A stretch of 64,000 nucleotides of DNA from Pseudomonas sp. IB20. GTDB lineage: Bacteria > Pseudomonadota > Gammaproteobacteria > Pseudomonadales > Pseudomonadaceae. The number at the start of each line of letters is the position of its first letter. The stretch's first letter is position 1. Where the stretch lies: contig NZ_CP046103.1 of assembly GCF_009707325.1 (NCBI RefSeq), positions 434,001 through 498,000 on the forward strand, read 5' to 3'. The notes below the pieces were generated by a model that did not search any database, was not told the origin of the DNA, and saw only the letters and a list, made by a program, of their open reading frames with translations. The translations under genes and the position numbers were made by a program. Shown here piece by piece: positions 45,711 through 54,333 of the stretch.

Positions 45711-48650
45711 ATGAGCCTTCCAACGCTGGCCCCATTACCGGCCATTCTCTTGCCTTACGCCCAGCGAGCCGAGCAGTCATTTCGTGACGCAGTGGCCGCG
45801 CTGGACGCCGATCATGGCCTTTCTGAGTGGTCGCCGCAACGGTGGGCTGACTTCGCCCGCGTGTGCGCCGCCAGTGATTTCGTCATTGAACAGAGCCTGC
45901 GTGACCCTTTGATGTTGCTTGAACTGGTGGCCTGGGGCGAGCTGGACCGTGGCTTTGCGCCCGGCGAGCTGTGCGGCCAGATCGCCGGTGCCGTGCAACA
46001 GGCCGAAACAGAAGATGAGCTGGGCCGCGTACTGCGCCGCCAGCGCACGCGTCAACAAGTGCGCATCATTTGGCGCGACCTGACCCGCCAGGCCGACCTG
46101 GTGCAAACCTGTCGCGACCTGTCCGACATGGCCGACGCCAGCATCGACCAAGCCTACCAGTGGCTGTACCAGCGCCACTGTGTGCAATTCGGCACACCCA
46201 CTGGCCGGCGCAGCGGTGAAGCTCAGCACATGGTCATCCTCGGCATGGGCAAGCTCGGCGCCGTGGAGCTGAACCTGTCTTCGGATATCGACCTGATTTT
46301 CGCCTACCCCGAAGGCGGCGAGACGGTGGGCGTGAAGCGCGCCTTGGATAACCAGGAGTTTTTCATCCGCCTTGGTCAAAAATTGATCAAGGCCCTCGAC
46401 CCGATGACCGTCGACGGTTTTGTGTTCCGCGTCGACATGCGCCTGCGCCCTTACGGTTCGGCCGGGGCTCTGGTGCTCAGCTTCAATGCGCTGGAACAGT
46501 ACTATCAGGATCAGGGCCGCGATTGGGAGCGCTACGCCATGATTAAGGCGCGCGTGGTCGCCGGTGATCAGGTGGCCGGTGCGCAACTGCTGGATATGCT
46601 GCGCCCGTTCGTCTACCGGCGTTACCTGGATTTTTCCGCCATCGAAGCGCTGCGCACCATGAAGCAGCTGATCCAGCAGGAAGTGCGGCGCAAGGGCATG
46701 GCCGAGAACATCAAGCTGGGCTCGGGCGGCATTCGTGAAGTGGAGTTTATCGCCCAGGCGTTCCAGCTGATCCACGGTGGCCGAGACCTGAGCCTGCAAC
46801 AGCGACCTTTGCTCAAGGTGCTCGGCACTCTGGAAGGTCAGGGCTACTTGCCGGCGGCGGTCATTGCCGAATTGCGCAATGGTTACGAATTCTTGCGTTA
46901 CACCGAGCACGCGATCCAGGCAATTGCCGACCGCCAAACGCAAATGCTCCCGGACAGCCCGGAAGACCAGGCACGCATTGCCTTTATGCTTGGCTTTGCC
47001 GACTGGGCCGCCTTCCATGAACGCCTGATGTACTGGCGTGGCCGGGTGGCCTGGCACTTCCGCCAAGTGATTGCCGACCCTGATGAAGCGGAGGGCGAAG
47101 AAAGCGAATTGGTCGTGGGCGGTGAGTGGTTGCCGCTGTGGGAAGAGTCCCAGGACGAAGACGCCGCGTGCCGCCAATTGCAGGAAGGTGGCTTTACCGA
47201 CGCGCCCAAAGCCCTGAAAACCTTGGCCGGCCTACGCGGCAGCCCGCAGCTACGTGCCATGCAGCGCCTGGGCCGCGAGCGGCTCGATGCCTTTATCCCG
47301 CGGCTGCTGGCTCAGGCCGTCGAACACGCCAACCCGGACCTGGTGCTGGAGCGTGTGTTGCCATTGGTCGAAGCCGTCGCCCGCCGTTCCGCTTATCTGG
47401 TGCTGCTCACGGAAAATCCCGACGCTCTGCGCCGCCTGTTGACCCTGTGCGCCGCCAGCCCTTGGATCGCCGAACAGATCACGCGTTTCCCGCTGTTGCT
47501 CGACGAATTGCTCAACGAAGGCCGCCTGTTCAAGCCGCCGTTGGCGCCGGAACTGGCTGCCGAGCTGCGTGAACGCCTCACGCGTATCCCCGAGGATGAC
47601 CTTGAGCAGCAGATGGAAGCCCTGCGCCATTTCAAGCTGGCCCACCGCCTGCGCGTGGCCGCTTCGGAAATCGCTGGCAGCTTGCCGTTGATGAAAGTCA
47701 GCGATTACCTGACCTGGCTTGCCGAAGCCATCCTTGAACAAGTGCTGGCCCTGGCCTGGCGCCAGACCGTGGCGCGCCACGGCTCGCCGCAGCGGCTCGA
47801 CGGCACCTTGTGCGACCCGGGGTTCGTCATTGTCGGCTATGGCAAAGTCGGCGGCATCGAGCTGGGCCATGGTTCCGACCTTGACCTGGTGTTTATCCAC
47901 GACGGCGACCCGCAGGCCGAAACCGACGGCGCCAAGCCGATCGACGGTGCGCAGTTCTTCACGCGGCTGGGCCAGCGGATCATCCACCTGCTGACCACCC
48001 AGACCAACTCCGGCCAGCTGTATGAAGTGGACATGCGCCTGCGGCCTTCCGGCGCGTCCGGTTTGCTGGTGAGTTCGCTCGGTGCGTTTGAGCGCTATCA
48101 AGAAAATGAAGCCTGGACCTGGGAACATCAGGCCCTGATCCGCGCGCGAGTGCTGGTGGGCAGCCAGGACGTAGGCCATGCGTTCGAGCAGGTACGCGCT
48201 AAAGTACTGGGGCGCGAACGCGACTTGGCCAAGCTGCGCCAGGAGGTCGGCGAGATGCGCGCCAAGATGCGCGGCAACCTGGGCACCAAGTCTACGGCGG
48301 CCGGTACCGGCGCCAATGCCTTCGAGCCCACGGTGGCGTTCGACCTCAAGCAGGACGCCGGTGGTATCGTCGATATTGAATTTATGGTGCAATACGCGGC
48401 TTTGGCGTGGTCTGCGCAACATCCATCGTTGCTGCGCTACACCGACAATATCCGCATTCTGGAGGGCCTGGAGCAGGTGGGGTTGATGCCCGCCGCCGAT
48501 GCTCATTTGCTGCGCGAGGTGTATAAGGCCTACCGTTCCGCCGCGCACCGCCAGGCCTTGCAAAACGAGGCCGGTACGGTGGCCGGGGATCAGTTCGCCG
48601 ACGAACGGCGTCAGGTGATGCGAGTCTGGAATGAACTGGGTTTAAGCTGA
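45711..48650 (+). CDS. glnE: Bifunctional glutamine synthetase adenylyltransferase/adenylyl-removing enzyme
   Basis: A 979-aa enzyme with two nucleotidyltransferase domains. The N-terminal adenylyl-removing one has GMGKLGAVELNLSSDIDLIF (about residues 179-198). The C-terminal adenylylating one has YGKVGGIELGHGSDLDLVF (about 710-728), both with the G-S/G-x9-D-x-D site. A central linker senses PII (GlnB/GlnK). It sets glutamine synthetase activity by nitrogen status. Length and layout are normal. ilvE, usually next in pseudomonads, does not follow. Confidence 0.97.
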   Translation: MSLPTLAPLPAILLPYAQRAEQSFRDAVAALDADHGLSEWSPQRWADFARVCAASDFVIEQSLRDPLMLLELVAWGELDRGFAPGELCGQIAGAVQQAETEDELGRVLRRQRTRQQVRIIWRDLTRQADLVQTCRDLSDMADASIDQAYQWLYQRHCVQFGTPTGRRSGEAQHMVILGMGKLGAVELNLSSDIDLIFAYPEGGETVGVKRALDNQEFFIRLGQKLIKALDPMTVDGFVFRVDMRLRPYGSAGALVLSFNALEQYYQDQGRDWERYAMIKARVVAGDQVAGAQLLDMLRPFVYRRYLDFSAIEALRTMKQLIQQEVRRKGMAENIKLGSGGIREVEFIAQAFQLIHGGRDLSLQQRPLLKVLGTLEGQGYLPAAVIAELRNGYEFLRYTEHAIQAIADRQTQMLPDSPEDQARIAFMLGFADWAAFHERLMYWRGRVAWHFRQVIADPDEAEGEESELVVGGEWLPLWEESQDEDAACRQLQEGGFTDAPKALKTLAGLRGSPQLRAMQRLGRERLDAFIPRLLAQAVEHANPDLVLERVLPLVEAVARRSAYLVLLTENPDALRRLLTLCAASPWIAEQITRFPLLLDELLNEGRLFKPPLAPELAAELRERLTRIPEDDLEQQMEALRHFKLAHRLRVAASEIAGSLPLMKVSDYLTWLAEAILEQVLALAWRQTVARHGSPQRLDGTLCDPGFVIVGYGKVGGIELGHGSDLDLVFIHDGDPQAETDGAKPIDGAQFFTRLGQRIIHLLTTQTNSGQLYEVDMRLRPSGASGLLVSSLGAFERYQENEAWTWEHQALIRARVLVGSQDVGHAFEQVRAKVLGRERDLAKLRQEVGEMRAKMRGNLGTKSTAAGTGANAFEPTVAFDLKQDAGGIVDIEFMVQYAALAWSAQHPSLLRYTDNIRILEGLEQVGLMPAADAHLLREVYKAYRSAAHRQALQNEAGTVAGDQFADERRQVMRVWNELGLS

Positions 48651-48697
48651 AACCCGATGAATTGAGCGATGCCAATCTAATGTGGAAACCGGCTTTA

Positions 48698-48755
48698 TGT
48701 GGGAGCGGGCTTGCGATACCGAGGCGATGCTATCGCAGGCAAGCCCGCTCCCACA
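48698..48755. repeat. REP inverted pair after glnE
   Basis: Left arm TGTGGGAGCGGGCTTGCGAT (48698-48717) and right arm ATCGCAGGCAAGCCCGCTCC through CCACA (48732-48755), which pair with a 3-nt bulge around a short loop. It sits in the glnE-waaF gap where ilvE would be expected. Confidence 0.82.
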
Positions 48756-48780
48756 AAAAGCGCGATCTGCAGTAATTATC

Positions 48781-48810
48781 GATGCGGGGAGGCATAAGCC
48801 TCCCCGCATC
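48781..48810 (+). terminator. Strong hairpin before waaF
   Basis: A perfect 13-bp stem, GATGCGGGGAGGC-ATAA-GCCTCCCCGCATC, with only a weak T-tract (GTTTGT). It ends 15 bp before the waaF ATG. It may be the terminator left from a lost upstream gene (ilvE) or a leader structure that limits read-through into the LPS operon. Confidence 0.6.
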
Positions 48811-48825
48811 GTTTGTGGAAACTAC

Positions 48826-49860
48826 ATGAATATTCTGATCGTTGGGCCCAGTTGGGTCGGTGACATGGTGATGGCACAGACACTGTTCCAGTGCCTGAAA
48901 CAGCGCCATCCCGACTGCCAAATCGACGTGCTCGCCCCCGAGTGGAGCCGGCCGATCCTTGAGCGCATGCCCGAGGTGCGCAAGGCCTTGAGCTTCCCGC
49001 TCGGCCACGGTGCCCTCGAACTGGCAACGCGCCGTCGCATCGGCAAATCCCTGGCCGGCCAGTACGATCAGGCGATCCTGCTGCCCAACTCGCTGAAGTC
49101 GGCGCTGGTGCCGTATTTTGCCGGCATCCCTAAACGCACCGGCTGGCGCGGCGAGTTTCGCTACGTATTGCTCAACGACGTGCGCACCCTCGACAAGGCG
49201 CGCTACCCGCTGATGATCGAGCGTTTCATGGCCCTGGCCTACGAGCCCGGTGCTGAGTTGCCGACGCCGTACCCGCGCCCAAGCCTGCAGATCGACCCGG
49301 TGACCCGCGATGCGGCCCTGGCCAAGTTCGGCCTGATGCTCGACCGTCCGGTGTTGGCGCTGTGCCCAGGCGCGGAGTTTGGTGAGTCCAAGCGCTGGCC
49401 GTCGGAGCATTACGCCAAAGTCGCCGAGATGAAGATTCGCGAAGGTTGGCAGGTGTGGCTGTTCGGTTCGAAAAATGATCACTCGGTGGGCGAAGACATC
49501 CGCCAGCGCCTGATTCCCGGCCTGCGCGAAGAGGCGGTGAACCTCAGCGGCGACACGTCCCTGGCCGAAGCCATCGACCTGCTGTCCTGCGCCGATGCGG
49601 TGGTGTCCAACGACTCCGGCCTGATGCACGTGGCCGCCGCGCTGAACCGCCCACTGGTGGCGGTGTACGGCTCGACCTCACCAGGGTTTACCCCGCCCTT
49701 GGCCGACAAAGTCGAAGTGGTGCGCCTGGGCCTGGATTGCAGCCCGTGTTTCGACCGCACTTGCCGTTTCGGCCACTACAATTGCCTGCGCCAGTTGCTG
49801 CCGCAACCGGTCAGCGATGCCTTGCAGCGGTTGCAGGGCTCTGTGGTCGAGGTTCGTTAG
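48826..49860 (+). CDS. waaF: ADP-heptose:LPS heptosyltransferase II
   Basis: A GT9 heptosyltransferase of 344 aa that adds the second L-glycero-D-manno-heptose to the LPS inner core at the cytoplasmic face of the membrane. MNILIVGPSWVGDMVMAQTL is the N-terminal family start, and LCPGAEFGESKRWP and SNDSGLMHVAAAL form the ADP-heptose site. The start at 48826 was chosen at this motif; the frame is open upstream through the REP. It begins the coupled LPS-core run and is separated by 1 bp from waaC. Confidence 0.95.
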   Translation: MNILIVGPSWVGDMVMAQTLFQCLKQRHPDCQIDVLAPEWSRPILERMPEVRKALSFPLGHGALELATRRRIGKSLAGQYDQAILLPNSLKSALVPYFAGIPKRTGWRGEFRYVLLNDVRTLDKARYPLMIERFMALAYEPGAELPTPYPRPSLQIDPVTRDAALAKFGLMLDRPVLALCPGAEFGESKRWPSEHYAKVAEMKIREGWQVWLFGSKNDHSVGEDIRQRLIPGLREEAVNLSGDTSLAEAIDLLSCADAVVSNDSGLMHVAAALNRPLVAVYGSTSPGFTPPLADKVEVVRLGLDCSPCFDRTCRFGHYNCLRQLLPQPVSDALQRLQGSVVEVR

Positions 49861-49861
49861 T

Positions 49862-50923
49862 TTGCGAGTATTGGTAATCAAGACCTCATCCCTGGGCGAC
49901 GTGATCCACGCCTTGCCGGCACTGACCGACGCGGCGCGGGCGATCCCTGGCATTCGCTTTGATTGGGTGGTGGAAGAAGGCTTCGCCGAAATCCCCACCT
50001 GGCACCCGGCGGTGGACAAGGTCATCCCGGTGGCGATTCGCCGCTGGCGCAAAAACATCTGGCAAACCATCAAGAGTGGCGAGTGGCGGCGCTTCAAACA
50101 GCGTATCCAGGCGACTAAATACGACTTGGTGATCGACGCTCAAGGCCTGCTGAAAAGCGCCTGGCTGACGCGCTACGTGCGTGCCCCAGTGGCCGGTTTC
50201 GACAAACACTCGGCCCGCGAGCCAATGGCCTCGCGCTTCTACTCGCGGCGCCTGGCTGTAGCCCGTGGGCAGCATGCGGTGGAGCGTTTGCGCCAGCTGT
50301 TCGCCGTGGCGCTGGGTTATGACTTGCCCAAAGGGCTGGGCGACTACGGCCTGAGCGTCGACAAACTGCTCGGCCTGCCGCCGAAGAAACCTTTTGTACT
50401 GCTGCTGCACGGCACCACCTGGGACACCAAGCACTGGCCCGAAGCCTATTGGCGCGAGTTGGCTGAGCGCATGGGCCGCCTGGGTGTGGACGTGAAGTTG
50501 CCGTGGGGCAATGCCGACGAAAAAGCCCGCGCCGAACGCCTGGCCCAAGGCCTGCCAAACGCCGAAGTGCTGCCCAAGCTGAACCTGGCCGGTGTGGCCC
50601 GCGTCCTGGCCGGCGCCCGCGCTTGCGTGGCGGTCGACACCGGCCTTGGCCACTTGGCCGCTGCGTTGGACGTGCCGACCATTTCCCTGTTCGGCCCCAC
50701 CAACCCTGGCCTGACCGGCGCTTACGGCAAGGGCCAGATTCACCTGGCCAGCGACTTCCCATGCGCGCCTTGCCTGCAAAAACACTGTACCTATCAACCT
50801 ACGGCCGACGACCTGCGTCGGTTCGACATCAAGCGCGAGTCGCCCCTGTGCTTCACGCGCTTGAACCCTGAGCGTGTGGCAAGCCGACTGAGCACGTTGT
50901 TACTGGCTGAGGAGCTGCACTGA
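49862..50923 (+). CDS. waaC: ADP-heptose:LPS heptosyltransferase I
   Basis: A GT9 enzyme of 353 aa that attaches the first heptose to Kdo. The N-terminus, reading (M)RVLVIKTSSLGDVIHALPA, begins at a TTG codon (49862) just after the waaF stop, with GAGG about 10 nt upstream. No ATG is present at that place, and the longer in-frame ATG at 49817 lies inside waaF. HGTTWDTKHWPEAYW and VDTGLGHLAAALD are the donor-site signatures. The TGA overlaps the waaG ATG by one base (TGATG). Confidence 0.95.
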   Translation: MRVLVIKTSSLGDVIHALPALTDAARAIPGIRFDWVVEEGFAEIPTWHPAVDKVIPVAIRRWRKNIWQTIKSGEWRRFKQRIQATKYDLVIDAQGLLKSAWLTRYVRAPVAGFDKHSAREPMASRFYSRRLAVARGQHAVERLRQLFAVALGYDLPKGLGDYGLSVDKLLGLPPKKPFVLLLHGTTWDTKHWPEAYWRELAERMGRLGVDVKLPWGNADEKARAERLAQGLPNAEVLPKLNLAGVARVLAGARACVAVDTGLGHLAAALDVPTISLFGPTNPGLTGAYGKGQIHLASDFPCAPCLQKHCTYQPTADDLRRFDIKRESPLCFTRLNPERVASRLSTLLLAEELH

Positions 50924-52047
50924 TGCAACTGGCTTTTGTTCTGTACAAATATTTCCCCTTCGGTGGCCTGCAGCGCGACTTTATGCGCATCGCCCTGGAG
51001 TGCCAGCAGCGCGGCCACCAGATTCGTGTCTACACGCTGATCTGGGAGGGCGATATACCGCCGGGCTTCGAAGTGCTGGTGGCGCCGGTCAAGGCGTTCT
51101 TCAATCACCGTCGCAATGAAAAGCTCAGCGCCTGGATGGAAGCCGACTTGGCCAAGCGCCCGGTGGACCGCCTGATCGGCTTCAATAAAATGCCCGGCCT
51201 GGACGTGTACTACGCCGCCGACGGCTGCTTTGAAGACAAGGCGCAAAACCTGCGTCATTCGCTGTACAAAAGCTTTGGCCGTTACAAGCACTTTGCCGAG
51301 TACGAGCGCGCGGTGTTCGCCAGGGGCGCCAAGACTGAAATCCTGATGATCTCGCAAGTGCAGCAGCCGCTGTTCATCAAGCATTACGACACCCCGCTGG
51401 AACGCTTCCACCTGCTGCCGCCGGGCATCGCCCAGGACCGCCGCGCACCGCCGAATGCCGCCGAAATCCGCGAAGGCTTCCGCAAGGAATTCAACCTCGC
51501 CGACGACGACTTGCTGCTGGTGCAAATCGGTTCCGGCTTCAAGACCAAGGGCGTCGACCGCAGCCTCAAGGCCGTGGCCGCGCTACCGGCGGAACTGAAA
51601 AAACGCACCCGACTGTTTGTAATTGGCCAGGACGACCCCAAAGTATTCCAATTGCAGAGTGCGACATTGGGGCTGGGCGATAACGTGCAGTTCCTCAAGG
51701 GCCGCAGCGATATCCCGCGTTTCCTGCTGGGCGCCGACCTGTTGATCCACCCTGCGTACAACGAAAACACCGGTACTGTGTTGCTCGAAGCCCTGGTGGC
51801 CGGGTTGCCGGTGCTGGTCTCGGCGGTGTGTGGTTATGCCCACTACATCCGCGAAGCCGACAGTGGTCTGGTGCTGGATGAGCCGTTTGAACAAACGCAG
51901 CTCAACCACTACCTGACCCAAATGCTCACCGACACTGCACAGCGCGCGGCCTGGGGCCGCAATGGGTTGGCGTTCGCCGAGACGGCCGACCTCTATAGCA
52001 TGCCGCAGCACGCGGCCGATGTGATTCTGGCGGAGCCAAAGCGATGA
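50923..52047 (+). CDS. waaG: LPS core glycosyltransferase WaaG
   Basis: A GT4 family glycosyltransferase of 374 aa. In pseudomonads WaaG adds the first outer-core hexosamine to heptose. The N-terminal segment MQLAFVLYKYFPFGGLQRDF and C-terminal NTGTVLLEALVAGLPVLVSA (E-x7-E-type nucleotide-sugar site) are typical. It couples with waaC (TGATG) and waaP (ATGA), so levels of all three are set together. Confidence 0.94.
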   Translation: MQLAFVLYKYFPFGGLQRDFMRIALECQQRGHQIRVYTLIWEGDIPPGFEVLVAPVKAFFNHRRNEKLSAWMEADLAKRPVDRLIGFNKMPGLDVYYAADGCFEDKAQNLRHSLYKSFGRYKHFAEYERAVFARGAKTEILMISQVQQPLFIKHYDTPLERFHLLPPGIAQDRRAPPNAAEIREGFRKEFNLADDDLLLVQIGSGFKTKGVDRSLKAVAALPAELKKRTRLFVIGQDDPKVFQLQSATLGLGDNVQFLKGRSDIPRFLLGADLLIHPAYNENTGTVLLEALVAGLPVLVSAVCGYAHYIREADSGLVLDEPFEQTQLNHYLTQMLTDTAQRAAWGRNGLAFAETADLYSMPQHAADVILAEPKR

Positions 52048-52850
52048 AGTTGATGCTTGCCGAACCGTTCAAGACCCTCTGGGCTGGGCGTGATGCCTTT
52101 GCCGAAGTCGAGCGGCTGGAAGGCGAGGTGTACCGTGAACTCGAAGCCCGCCGTACCTTGCGTACCGAGGTGGATGGTCGTGGCTATTTTGTGAAGATCC
52201 ACCGTGGCATCGGCTGGGGCGAGATCGTCAAGAACCTGGTCACCGCCAAGCTGCCAGTGCTCGGCGCAGGCCAGGAGTGGCAGGCCATCCAACGCCTGCA
52301 GGAAATCGGCGTGCCGACCATGACCGCCGTGGCTTACGGCGAGCGCGGCAGTAACCCGGCCGACCAGCACTCGTTCATCATCACTGAAGAGTTGGCGCCC
52401 ACCGTCAGCCTGGAAGATTTCAGCATCGACTGGGTCAAGCAGCCGCCGGAGCCACGCCTCAAGCGCGCGCTGATCGCCGAAGTGGCCCGCATGACCGGCA
52501 TGATGCATCGCGGTGGGGTCAATCACCGCGACTGCTACATCTGCCACTTCCTGCTGCACACCGATAAGCCGGTGACCTTCGATGACTTCAAGCTGTCGCT
52601 GATCGACCTGCACCGAGCCCAGACCCGCGACAGGATCAGCCATCGCTGGCGCGACAAAGACTTGGCCGCGCTGTACTTCTCGGCGCTGGATATCGGCCTC
52701 ACGCGTCGCGACAAGTTGCGCTTCCTCAAGGGCTACTTCCAGCAACCGCTGCGCCAGATCCTCGCCGAAGAAAACGCCTTGTTGCAATGGCTGCAAACCA
52801 AGGCTGACAAGCTTTACGCGCGTAAACAACGCTACGGGGATGCGCTCTGA
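52044..52850 (+). CDS. waaP: LPS core heptose(I) kinase WaaP
   Basis: A 268-aa kinase that phosphorylates heptose I of the inner core, which is essential in P. aeruginosa. Kinase-fold residues are visible: Lys in YFVKIHRGIGWGEI, the catalytic Asp in NHRDCYICHFLLH (about residue 163) and metal-binding Asp in LIDLHRAQTR. It begins a row of four kinase-fold genes. Overlaps are 4 bp with waaG and 1 bp with the next gene. Confidence 0.94.
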   Translation: MKLMLAEPFKTLWAGRDAFAEVERLEGEVYRELEARRTLRTEVDGRGYFVKIHRGIGWGEIVKNLVTAKLPVLGAGQEWQAIQRLQEIGVPTMTAVAYGERGSNPADQHSFIITEELAPTVSLEDFSIDWVKQPPEPRLKRALIAEVARMTGMMHRGGVNHRDCYICHFLLHTDKPVTFDDFKLSLIDLHRAQTRDRISHRWRDKDLAALYFSALDIGLTRRDKLRFLKGYFQQPLRQILAEENALLQWLQTKADKLYARKQRYGDAL

Positions 52851-53584
52851 TGGCGGGTTGGAACCTGGAGCCCGCTTACGCCGCCCTGGCGGATGATTTC
52901 GGCAGCCTTGAGGCGGTATTTGCTCTGGAAGGCGAGCAACTGACCCACGACCCGCTGTCGGAAGTGGTTCGGGTAGAGCGCGGCGGGGTCAATTACTACG
53001 TCAAGCGCTACGTCGGTGCCGGCAAAGGCCTGCGTCGCTACCTGGGCAAACCACGGGTGAAGTCCGAGTGGCAGAACCTCAAGCGCTTCGCCAAATGGGG
53101 TATTCCCACTGCTGACGTAGTGGCCTGGGGCCTGGAGCGCAAGGGCCTGGCCTACGCCCGTGGTGCGATGATCACCCGCGAGTTGCCGAAAACCGAAGAC
53201 CTGTCGGTGCTGGCTGATCGCAACGATCCGTGTTTGAAAGATCCCAAGTGGGTCAGCGCGATCAGCCGCCAGCTCGCCGAATATACGCGCACCATGCACG
53301 AGCACCGCTTCACCCATAACGATTTGAAGTGGCGCAACCTGTTGGTCGATGACCAGCAAACCCTGTACCTGATCGATTGCCCCAACGGCGACTTCTGGCG
53401 TGGCTTCTGGCTCAAGTACCGTGTCACCAAGGACTTGGCCTGCTTGGACAAGGTCGCCAAGTATCACTTGTCGGCCACCCAGCGCCTGCGCTTCTACATG
53501 CAATACCGCCAACGCACGCACCTGACGGCGTCGGACAAACAGCGAATTCGCCACGTGGTGAAGTTTTTCGAGGGACGCGAATGA
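52850..53584 (+). CDS. wapP: LPS kinase, InaA/WapP-like
   Basis: A 244-aa protein kinase-fold enzyme of the InaA/Kdo-kinase type. VNYYVKRYVGAGKGLRRYL gives the ATP-binding Lys, FTHNDLKWRNLLV the catalytic loop (Asp about residue 156) and YLIDCPNGDF the metal-binding Asp. It is the positional counterpart of PAO1 PA5008 (WapP), thought to phosphorylate core heptose. It is coupled by TGATG and ATGA junctions to its neighbours. The exact acceptor hydroxyl is not known from sequence. Confidence 0.85.
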   Translation: MAGWNLEPAYAALADDFGSLEAVFALEGEQLTHDPLSEVVRVERGGVNYYVKRYVGAGKGLRRYLGKPRVKSEWQNLKRFAKWGIPTADVVAWGLERKGLAYARGAMITRELPKTEDLSVLADRNDPCLKDPKWVSAISRQLAEYTRTMHEHRFTHNDLKWRNLLVDDQQTLYLIDCPNGDFWRGFWLKYRVTKDLACLDKVAKYHLSATQRLRFYMQYRQRTHLTASDKQRIRHVVKFFEGRE

Positions 53585-54333
53585 GTGATTTCCTGGCGGC
53601 CGAAGACCGCGCCTTACTTGAGCGCAACGGCCTCGCTACCTTCGATGCCCTGTGGGCCAGGCAACTGGACGCGGTGGATGAACCCAATACCAGCAAAGGC
53701 GGCTGGAGCAGCGTGTTTCGCCTGGAGCTCGAAGGCCAGGGTTACTACCTTAAGCGCCAAAGCGACTACTTGACGCGCACACTGCACAAGCCGTTTGGCG
53801 AGCCCACCTTCGCGCGTGAATTCCGCAATATCAGCCGTTATCAGAAGCTCGGTATTCCGGCATTGCAGGCGGCGTTTTTCGGTGAGCGCAAGGTTAATGG
53901 CGAGCACCGCGCGATGTTGCTGACCCGCGCCCTGGACGGTTGGAACGACCTGGATTCGTTGCTGGAGCAATGGCCGCAACTGACGGACGCCCAGCACTGC
54001 GCGATCCTGCTGGCGTGCGGCCAACTGGCTCGTCATCTGCACAGCGTCGGCCAGGTGCATGGCTGTTTTTATCCCAAGCATATTTTTTTGCAGGCCCTCG
54101 GCGACGGCTATGCCGCGCAGTTGATTGACCTTGAGAAAACTCGCCCGCTGTTGTTCGGCCAGCGTGATCGGGTCAAGGACCTGGAGCCGCTGTTGCGCCG
54201 CGCGCCGCAATGGTCGGACGCGCAAGTGCGCCAACTGCTGGCCGCCTATCTGCAACAGCCTGAAGACAGCGCACCGGTGGCCGCCTGGTTCCAACGCCTG
54301 ACGGCGCGCCGCAGCCATAAGGAGAACCGCTGA
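53581..54333 (+). CDS. wapQ: WaaP-like LPS kinase paralogue with catalytic Asp replaced by Cys (WapQ-like)
   Basis: A 250-aa WaaP-like protein at the position of PAO1 PA5007 (WapQ). The ATP-site Lys (GYYLKRQSDYLTRTL) and the metal-binding region (LIDLEKTRPLLFG) are kept and resemble WaaP. The catalytic loop reads VHGCFYPKHIFL, where WaaP has NHRDCYICHFLL; aligned this way, the catalytic Asp is Cys. It may be a pseudokinase that supports WaaP, or it may use another base. The start MSDFLAAEDRALL (53581) gives an ATGA overlap. I assign the name by position and similarity. Confidence 0.8.
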   Translation: MSDFLAAEDRALLERNGLATFDALWARQLDAVDEPNTSKGGWSSVFRLELEGQGYYLKRQSDYLTRTLHKPFGEPTFAREFRNISRYQKLGIPALQAAFFGERKVNGEHRAMLLTRALDGWNDLDSLLEQWPQLTDAQHCAILLACGQLARHLHSVGQVHGCFYPKHIFLQALGDGYAAQLIDLEKTRPLLFGQRDRVKDLEPLLRRAPQWSDAQVRQLLAAYLQQPEDSAPVAAWFQRLTARRSHKENR

